Part shown: positions 24,859 through 29,964 of the stretch, one piece after another
How positions within the stretch are numbered: position 1 is the stretch's first letter
Layout of the letters: each line of letters opens with the position of its first letter
Source: JACCTH01 sp035250485
GTDB lineage: Bacteria; Actinomycetota; Acidimicrobiia; Spongiisociales; ZC4RG35
Reading direction: 5' to 3'
Length of the DNA: 29,964 bases
Assembly (NCBI GenBank): GCA_035250485.1
Contig: DATFFB010000186.1
Coordinates: 1 to 29,964 of the forward strand
Program-made: the position numbers and the translations under genes
Notes under the pieces: generated by a model
The model's database searches: none
Seen by the model: only the letters and a program-made list of their open reading frames with translations
What the model was told of the DNA's origin: nothing

Positions 24859-25992
24859 ATGACCCTCGAGCTCGGCTTTGCCCCCAACGAGGACCCGTTC
24901 GTCATCGTCCACGGTGGCTTCTACCGGCGGTGGTATTCGATGATCGACGATATCTCCGAACTCGAAGCGGCCGTGGCCCGCCTCGAGGGCACGACCGAGG
25001 ACAAGTGGGTCCCGGTGTGGGAAGAGCTGGGTCGCCGGCACGAGGCCGAGGGCGACCGGCTCGAGGAAGCGGGTGACTTCGAGGGGTCGAGGCGCGCCTA
25101 CCTCCAGGCCAAGACCTACTACGCCATCGGCCGTTTCCCCGGCGAGGTGTCAGAGGTCAAACGGCGAATCAGCGAAGACTGCGCCCGGGCCTATCGAAAG
25201 GCATGCGCTCACCTCGATCCACCGATCGAGATCGTCGAGTTCGCGCATCAGGGCAAGACCATTCGAGCCCATTTTCGAGCGCCCCACGCCGAGGCGCCGG
25301 TGCCTGCGGTCCTCGTCATGTGCGGCGCCGACGTATTCAAGGAGGATCGGGGCTGGGCCCAGGACATGTGCATCGAAAACAATCTCGCCGCCCTCGTGAT
25401 GGATGGACCCGGGACCGGCGAGAACCCTTTTCCCTGGGCCCCGGAATCGGTGAGCGCCTGGGAGGCCGCGGTCGACTATCTCGCCGGTCGGCCCGAGGTG
25501 GATGATGAGCGGATTGGGGCCTTTGGGATCAGCCGGGGCGGATACTCGGTGATGCAGTTGGCGGGGACTGCCCCAGCAAAGCTGCAGGCGGTAGTGGCCA
25601 GCGCCGGGCATCCCTTTGGTTATGTCATGGGTGACGAAGAGCTCGAGGAGTTCGTCAGGGTCCGCAACGAGCGAGCCGAGTGGCGCTTCGGGGCACCCGA
25701 CGATCCCCCCTCATTCCCGCCAACCTCAGTTGAGCAGGAGCGGGCTGACTTCTCCCGGTGGGCGCTCTCGGAGCAAGGAATCGTCGACAACATCACCATG
25801 CCGGTGCTGATGATCAACGGCAAACTCGACCATCTGGCGCCGATTGGCAATATCTATTTCATGCTCGAGACCGGCCCTGCCACCGGCAAGGAAGCCCGGA
25901 TCTACCCCGATGACGGCCATTGCGCCTTCAAGCACTTCAACCACTGGGCCCCGGCCACCTTCCGCTGGCTGGCCGACAAGCTAAGTGGCTGA
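24859..25992 (+). CDS. alpha/beta hydrolase, 2,6-dihydropseudooxynicotine hydrolase-like, copy 2
   Basis: A 377-residue protein with the same two-part architecture as the hydrolase at 20393: a helical N-terminal region of about 120 residues, then an alpha/beta hydrolase core. The nucleophile is S225 in FGISRGGYS, the acid D324 in NGKLDH, and the base H354 in DDGHCAF. AGGAGG at 24848-24853, five bases before ATG 24859, is the strongest ribosome binding site in the operon, and it is the only junction here without a start/stop overlap. It is the last gene of the operon. Its final 91 nt are overlapped on the opposite strand by the berberine-bridge-type gene. Substrate unknown; likely a related or sequential step to copy 1. 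Confidence 0.85.
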   Translation: MTLELGFAPNEDPFVIVHGGFYRRWYSMIDDISELEAAVARLEGTTEDKWVPVWEELGRRHEAEGDRLEEAGDFEGSRRAYLQAKTYYAIGRFPGEVSEVKRRISEDCARAYRKACAHLDPPIEIVEFAHQGKTIRAHFRAPHAEAPVPAVLVMCGADVFKEDRGWAQDMCIENNLAALVMDGPGTGENPFPWAPESVSAWEAAVDYLAGRPEVDDERIGAFGISRGGYSVMQLAGTAPAKLQAVVASAGHPFGYVMGDEELEEFVRVRNERAEWRFGAPDDPPSFPPTSVEQERADFSRWALSEQGIVDNITMPVLMINGKLDHLAPIGNIYFMLETGPATGKEARIYPDDGHCAFKHFNHWAPATFRWLADKLSG

Positions 25993-27365
25993 CCTTCCCG
26001 CTCGAACACGGGACGGATGTTCTGGTTGTGGTGGAAGATGTTGTCCGGGTCGTATTCGGTCTTGACATCCACGAGTCGCTCGTAGATCGCACTGCCATAA
26101 GCCTCACGGATCCGATCGGAACCCTCATCGGCGCCGAGGAAGTTGACGTATACGCCGTCACGGTACTTCTCGAGGGCGGCGAAGAAGCGCTGGGCCCACG
26201 CGATCTCTCTGTCGGCGAAGTCGTCACCAGACCGCCACACCCCGTCGAGGGTGATGGCATGTGACGCGTGTCGGTTCCCGAAGGCGGTGGCGGCTTCGGG
26301 TACCCGGCTGACCGCGCCACCCAGGTGGAACATGGCCACATACGAGCGAGGTGAAGAGGATGCGAACGCGTTTTCGGCGAGCACGTCGATCAGGTCGTCG
26401 CTCAGCTCGGGGAGGTACGTGGACTTCCAGTAGTACTTCCAGCCGTGCAGCACCGTGGAGTCGATGGCGCTTTGGTGGGCCACATAGGTCGTGGGTGCCA
26501 TCAGATCGAGGACGGGGCTCTTGAAGGAGCGCAGAGGACGGACCACCTCTTCGGCATCCTCCACCGGTCCTGCGTAGCAGACGCCCACCGAGATGACAGG
26601 CCGCCAATGCAGGTCTTGCGGGATGACGGACAGTGGCGGCGCGGTGCCAAACCTCACCACCGTGCCGAGTTCGTCGGGGGCGTTGCGCACGAAGTCGCGG
26701 TAGAAGTGGAGGACATCGGCGGCGTCGTCTCCTTCCCAGAAAATGGGGCCGGCGAGGACTTCAGGTCCGACGGCGTGGAGCTGGAACTCGAATGAGGCAA
26801 CGACACCGAAGTTGCCGCCCCCACCACGAATTGCCCAGAAGAGGTCCGGATGCTCTTTCGCGGATGCCCGCAGTAGGTCGCCTTCAGCCGTCACGACGTC
26901 GGCGGCGAGCACGTTGTCGATCGTTAGACCGTGCTTGCGCATGAGCCAGCCGATGCCACCGCCAAGGGTGAGTCCTGCGACGCCGGTGTGGCTGACGATG
27001 CCGCCGGTGGTGCCCAGTCCGTGGACTTGTGACTGTTGGTCGACGTGTCCCCACAGGGCGCCGCCCTGCACCTGGGCGGTGCGGTTCTCGGCGTCGACCC
27101 GGACTGTCCCCATCGACGAGAGATCGATGACGATGCCGTCGTCGCACACCGCCGTTCCGGCCACGTTGTGGCCCCCACCCCGGACCGCAATCTCGAGACC
27201 GAGCTGGCGGGCAAACCGGACCGCCGCGATCACGTCGGCGGCCCTGCGGCATCGGGCGATAAGTCGGGGGTACCGGTCGATGGCGCCGTTCCACACGGCT
27301 CGGGCCGTGTCGTATTCGGCATGGTCCGCCGTGATCACCTGGCCTGAGAAGTTGTCGATTTCCAT
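25902..27365 (-). CDS. berberine bridge enzyme-like FAD-linked oxidase
   Basis: A 487-residue flavoprotein oxidase of the VAO/BBE type (FAD_binding_4 plus BBE domain). H66 in RGGGHNVAG is the expected covalent FAD attachment residue. The segment VSHTGVAG stands where bicovalent members have a cysteine, so only a single covalent link is predicted. The C-terminal BBE signature DPDNIFHHNQNIRP is present. Family members normally end there; this protein runs 35 residues further, mostly antisense to the 3' end of the hydrolase gene. ATG 27365 is supported by GGAGG 8 nt upstream; an in-frame GTG at 27392 would add nine residues. It is divergent from an HxlR-family regulator that probably controls it. 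The substrate is unknown; sugars, alcohols and cyclic amines (for example 6-hydroxy-D-nicotine) are known in the family. Confidence 0.9.
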   Translation of the reverse strand: MEIDNFSGQVITADHAEYDTARAVWNGAIDRYPRLIARCRRAADVIAAVRFARQLGLEIAVRGGGHNVAGTAVCDDGIVIDLSSMGTVRVDAENRTAQVQGGALWGHVDQQSQVHGLGTTGGIVSHTGVAGLTLGGGIGWLMRKHGLTIDNVLAADVVTAEGDLLRASAKEHPDLFWAIRGGGGNFGVVASFEFQLHAVGPEVLAGPIFWEGDDAADVLHFYRDFVRNAPDELGTVVRFGTAPPLSVIPQDLHWRPVISVGVCYAGPVEDAEEVVRPLRSFKSPVLDLMAPTTYVAHQSAIDSTVLHGWKYYWKSTYLPELSDDLIDVLAENAFASSSPRSYVAMFHLGGAVSRVPEAATAFGNRHASHAITLDGVWRSGDDFADREIAWAQRFFAALEKYRDGVYVNFLGADEGSDRIREAYGSAIYERLVDVKTEYDPDNIFHHNQNIRPVFEREGQPLSLSASQRKVAGAQWLKCLKAQWPSSG

Positions 27366-27452
27366 GGTCGCTGCCTCCGCTTCGTAGTCCACTGGTTGGT
27401 CGTCGGGTCAATGCATCGACGGCCTTGATTGGACAGCCAGGGACCCCTGTTG

Positions 27453-27475
27453 TGAAGTCAAGAATCTGGACTTCA
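27453..27475. promoter_or_regulatory. inverted-repeat operator candidate for the HxlR-family regulator
   Basis: TGAAGTC (27453-27459) and GACTTCA (27469-27475) are perfect 7-bp complements separated by 9 nt. The whole element spans about two helical turns, as expected for a dimeric winged-helix protein. It lies in the 141-nt region between the divergent oxidase and regulator genes, 31 nt before the regulator's ATG. The repeat is seen; the binding partner is inferred. Confidence 0.55.
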
Positions 27476-27506
27476 AACCGCGTGCGGGGTGGGCAACAAT
27501 GGCGTC

Positions 27507-28196
27507 ATGCGCACTTACGGCCAGTACTGCCCCATCGCCCGCGGGGCCGAGATCTTCGGCGAGCGATGGACACCGCTGATTGTCCGCAACCTGTACCTCG
27601 GTTGTAGGAGTTTCGGCGAGATCCTCGAGGGTGCGCCGGGGCTCTCACGCACGCTGCTCTCGCAACGCCTCCGACAGCTCAAACGGCTCGGCATTGTTGA
27701 GACGTCGCCCAAGCCGGCGGGGAGCGGGCGCTATTACGAACTCACGCCTGCCGGTCATGACCTATTCAAGGTCTGCGCGTCGCTTGGCGAGTGGGGGGCA
27801 CGCTGGCTCGAGATCGCTCCGGAGAACCTCGATCCTTTCGTGGCCTTGTGGTCTATGTGTAACGCGTTACGCCGCGACCGGCTCCCAGACCGGCGGGTCG
27901 TCGTCCAGTTCGACTTCACCGGTCGCCAGTCTCGTGAGCGGTACTGGCTGCTGATCGAGGGCGGTGACACCGAGATCTGCAAGACGTACCCGGGCCTTGA
28001 CGAGGACCTCTACATAACCGCTGAAGCTGAGGCCTTTGTCAAGTGGCACGCCGGCCAGCTCAGCTGGGCTGAGGCGATCCGCGGTGGCCGCATCCAATTA
28101 CACGGACCGTCCTCGCTGGTCCGAGCCTTCCCTACATGGAACAGCCGCAGCATGTTCGCTCATATAAAGCCGGTCGCTCGGCGTATCGCCAGCTGA
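27507..28196 (+). CDS. HxlR-family winged-helix regulator with SCP2-like C-terminal domain
   Basis: A 229-residue regulator. Residues 1-95 form the HxlR/MarR-like winged helix: CPIARGAEIFGERWTPLIVR near 8-27 with C8, then LSRTLLSQRLRQLKRLGIV and the wing RYYELTPAGHDL. The remaining roughly 120 residues, from about NLDPFVALW on, resemble the SCP2/sterol-carrier-like domain often fused to such regulators and possibly binding a small hydrophobic ligand. ATG 27507 is preferred; an in-frame GTG at 27489 would add six residues. It is divergent from the BBE-like oxidase with a perfect inverted repeat between them, so it probably controls the oxidase and itself. HxlR proteins often respond to aldehydes, quinones or thiol-reactive compounds through cysteine, but whether C8 does so here is unknown. 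Confidence 0.9.
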   Translation: MRTYGQYCPIARGAEIFGERWTPLIVRNLYLGCRSFGEILEGAPGLSRTLLSQRLRQLKRLGIVETSPKPAGSGRYYELTPAGHDLFKVCASLGEWGARWLEIAPENLDPFVALWSMCNALRRDRLPDRRVVVQFDFTGRQSRERYWLLIEGGDTEICKTYPGLDEDLYITAEAEAFVKWHAGQLSWAEAIRGGRIQLHGPSSLVRAFPTWNSRSMFAHIKPVARRIAS

Positions 28197-28244
28197 ATCG
28201 CAGCGTCCACGAGGGGAAGCGATCACGCACGGACCGACGATTCG

Positions 28245-29519
28245 TCAGACGACGACTAGCTCGTGTGGGAAGTTCGTCACCTGTTCGTGTCCGCCGTCGG
28301 TGAGGACGTAGGTTCGTCCAAAGAAAATCCCGAGCAACCCATCGGGGGTGATGATGGTTGGCTCGAGCATCGCCACGATTCCCGGGACCAGATCGAGCTC
28401 GTTGTCCTCGGCCACCACGTGGTCCCACATCACGTGCGGGGTGTGGCTGGTGAAGTCGATGCAATGAAGGAAGAGGGGTCGAGAGTCGTATCCCTTGTCG
28501 CGGAAGAACTGACTGGCCTTCATCACGTCGTCCCAGCTGTTGCCCCCGATCAGTTGGGAGGCCATGAGGTCGTAGCCCGGCAGCACCACCTCGTCGAAGA
28601 ACTCCCGGATCCACGACGGCGGTTCCCCGATGCAGATGGGGCCGCCAATTTGCACCGAGTAGCCGTTGTAGCCACAAGCCAGCTCATTGATGATGATGTC
28701 GCCCTTCGCCAGGCGACGGCTCGACGGCCACGGATTGCCGAACACCATCCCCGGGTCATCCATCCGCGTCGACCCGATGATGTTGAAATCCATCTGACCG
28801 CCACCTTCCATCACCGCGTGGGTGGCGGCAGCGGCGAGCTGGTACTCGGTGACTCCGGGACGGGCAGCGGCGATCATGGCCCCGAAGGCCAGGTCCATAA
28901 GCCTCCCCGCCTGGCGAACGCATTCGATCTCCTCCGGGCTCTTGGTATGCACAAGTTCATGGAAGAAGTCCCCCACCCGCTCCAACTTGGCCTCGGGCAA
29001 GCCCTCCCGGAGACGCTCCCATTCGTCCACCGGCAGATGGTGGCCGTATACGGGATCGACATGGGAAATGCCGACGGTGGCGTCGGCCAGTCCCCACTCC
29101 TTGATGAGCTCGACGATCACATCGCCCGAGCGCCCCCAGCGGGAGTGCCGCACATCTTGCAGTGGTGTGGCGCGGCGCACGGCTTCGCGATGGGCGCCGC
29201 CGGGCCCGCAGATTAGGACCGGCTCCCCTTCCGGGGGCACCACGACATAGGCCGACATCCCATGCCATTCCCAGTGGTTGCTAAGCCAGCGCATTCCCCC
29301 GCCCCAACTCCAATGGTTAGGCCCACCGGATGCGATGAGGACGTCTAGGCCGAGCCGCTTCATTTTCGCTCGGGTGGCGTCGAACCGACGTTGGTACTCG
29401 GCGTCGGAGAATCGCTCATAGACCGCGTCGGAGTACCACGGCGAGTTGGCTATGGCCCCGAAGGCCTCGGTATGCATCTGGCCGGCGGCGTCCTTGAAGT
29501 CAATATCGGTCGACGTCAT
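28245..29519 (-). CDS. M24-fold (creatinase/Xaa-Pro aminopeptidase-like) protein with degenerate metal site
   Basis: A 424-residue pita-bread-fold protein. The N-terminal creatinase_N domain includes the GGPNHWSWGGG segment (65-75) and the C-terminal M24 domain begins near 195 (SPEEIECVRQAG). Aligned by eye to E. coli PepP, the five metal ligands read E279 (for Asp), Q290 (for Asp), H352 as a possible His, E386 (kept) and G401 (for Glu). At least three ligands are therefore changed, so a dinuclear metallopeptidase activity is unlikely. Creatinase has the same fold without metal and hydrolyses creatine using a histidine. GGAGG five bases before ATG 29519 supports the start. It follows the DapA-family gene by 19 nt on the same strand. 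A C-N bond hydrolase is the best guess. Confidence 0.85.
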   Translation of the reverse strand: MTSTDIDFKDAAGQMHTEAFGAIANSPWYSDAVYERFSDAEYQRRFDATRAKMKRLGLDVLIASGGPNHWSWGGGMRWLSNHWEWHGMSAYVVVPPEGEPVLICGPGGAHREAVRRATPLQDVRHSRWGRSGDVIVELIKEWGLADATVGISHVDPVYGHHLPVDEWERLREGLPEAKLERVGDFFHELVHTKSPEEIECVRQAGRLMDLAFGAMIAAARPGVTEYQLAAAATHAVMEGGGQMDFNIIGSTRMDDPGMVFGNPWPSSRRLAKGDIIINELACGYNGYSVQIGGPICIGEPPSWIREFFDEVVLPGYDLMASQLIGGNSWDDVMKASQFFRDKGYDSRPLFLHCIDFTSHTPHVMWDHVVAEDNELDLVPGIVAMLEPTIITPDGLLGIFFGRTYVLTDGGHEQVTNFPHELVVV

Positions 29520-29538
29520 GAGTTCCTCCGTCTCTTGA

Positions 29539-29964
29539 TCATGAGATCGAATCGAGCAGGCCCAAGCGATCGAGGTCGGCGCGCAGCGCCTCGGTCCGCT
29601 CGTCGCCGAGCGGAATCAGAGGCGGTCGCACCGGCCCCTGCGGCAGACCCATCAAGGCGAGCCAAGTCTTGAGTTCGGCAATGGGAATTGCGCCCTCGCC
29701 CCGGGCGAGCCAGCTGTCTCGCATCCAACGCCCGAACGCATCCCGCTCCCGTTTGAGAGTGCCGTGCAAGGCCCAAGCGCTCGCGGTGTCGCCGCTGTCG
29801 GCCAGCCGCGTGTAGTCGTGGATGGGTCGTTTGTCCGGGGTCTGGTACATGGCCAGCGCCGGGGTCGACATGAGGGATTGAAATCCGTGATCCAAATGAA
29901 GCTCCAGCCAGTCGGCCTCGTCGGCGTCACAAACAACGATCTTGTCTCCCACCAGGTCTTGGAC
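29539..29964 (-). CDS. DapA/dihydrodipicolinate synthase-family aldolase (C-terminal part)
   Basis: The frame is open to the right edge, so only the C-terminal 141 residues are in the window. The segment QDLVGDKIVVCDADEADWL matches the region after the Schiff-base lysine of class I aldolases in the dihydrodipicolinate synthase/N-acetylneuraminate lyase family. The closing part has ELKTWLALMGLPQGPVRPPL, which resembles the AxKxAL...G...G.VRxPL end of these enzymes. The catalytic Lys and Tyr lie outside the window. Isolated members away from lysine genes usually act as aldolases or dehydratases on 2-keto acids in catabolism, which would fit this setting. A GTG at 29952 is not the true start, because homology continues upstream. 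The M24-fold gene follows by 19 nt, so they are probably one operon. Confidence 0.8.
   Translation of the reverse strand, partial: VQDLVGDKIVVCDADEADWLELHLDHGFQSLMSTPALAMYQTPDKRPIHDYTRLADSGDTASAWALHGTLKRERDAFGRWMRDSWLARGEGAIPIAELKTWLALMGLPQGPVRPPLIPLGDERTEALRADLDRLGLLDSIS

Noticed and set aside
28263..29216. 317-codon open frame on the plus strand
   Set aside because: Antisense to the M24-fold gene. It is His/Asp-rich with no recognisable domain, typical of a shadow frame in G+C-rich DNA.
1..29964. CRISPR arrays, insertion sequences, tRNA or rRNA genes
   Set aside because: Reading both strands I found no regularly spaced repeats, transposase-like frames, terminal inverted repeats or RNA gene signatures.

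Overview
The window is G+C-rich, almost fully coding, uses many GTG starts and four-base stop/start overlaps, and carries no tRNA, rRNA, CRISPR array or transposase that I can see. Gene content and style suggest a chromosomal segment of a high-G+C actinobacterium, possibly Acidimicrobiia-like. That placement is an inference from style, not from a marker gene.

Region 1 (1-7.9 kb) is housekeeping. A PolX-type repair polymerase runs leftward. Divergent from it are FtsH and, 7 nt behind, an MrfA-type repair helicase. Then comes a leftward phosphate-uptake operon: a DUF47 Pit accessory protein, a PiT transporter and a 51-residue membrane protein coupled to it by TGATG.

Region 2 (7.9-26 kb) is an unusual catabolic island. 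It holds a CocE-type esterase/peptidase, a LacI-family regulator, a 3-hydroxyisobutyrate-dehydrogenase-like enzyme, a dienelactone-hydrolase-like enzyme, a quinone-oxidoreductase-like MDR enzyme and an orphan CoxL-type molybdenum hydroxylase subunit. A nine-gene rightward operon follows (16195-25992): Gfo/Idh/MocA dehydrogenase, D-2-hydroxyacid dehydrogenase, creatininase-family amidohydrolase, cupin, a second Gfo/Idh/MocA, a 2,6-dihydropseudooxynicotine-hydrolase-like enzyme, a second CocE-type enzyme, a FAD oxidoreductase and a second DHPON-hydrolase-like enzyme. The first eight genes overlap their neighbours by 1 to 4 nt. The substrate is unknown.

The main new observation is a LacI/GalR-type operator with a central CG. 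It occurs as two 14-mers sharing 12 of 14 bases, in the divergent intergenic regions lacI/HIBADH-like (10803-10816) and coxL/nine-gene operon (16129-16142). A weaker copy lies in the DLH/MDR divergent region (12810-12823). This ties the dispersed island into one candidate regulon under the local LacI protein.

Region 3 (25.9-30 kb) begins with a berberine-bridge-type FAD oxidase and its divergent HxlR-family regulator, which share a perfect inverted repeat. The oxidase gene runs 91 nt into the 3' end of the catabolic operon on the opposite strand, which looks like an insertion junction. It ends with a leftward pair: a partial DapA-family aldolase and an M24-fold protein that has lost most of its metal ligands, as creatinase has.
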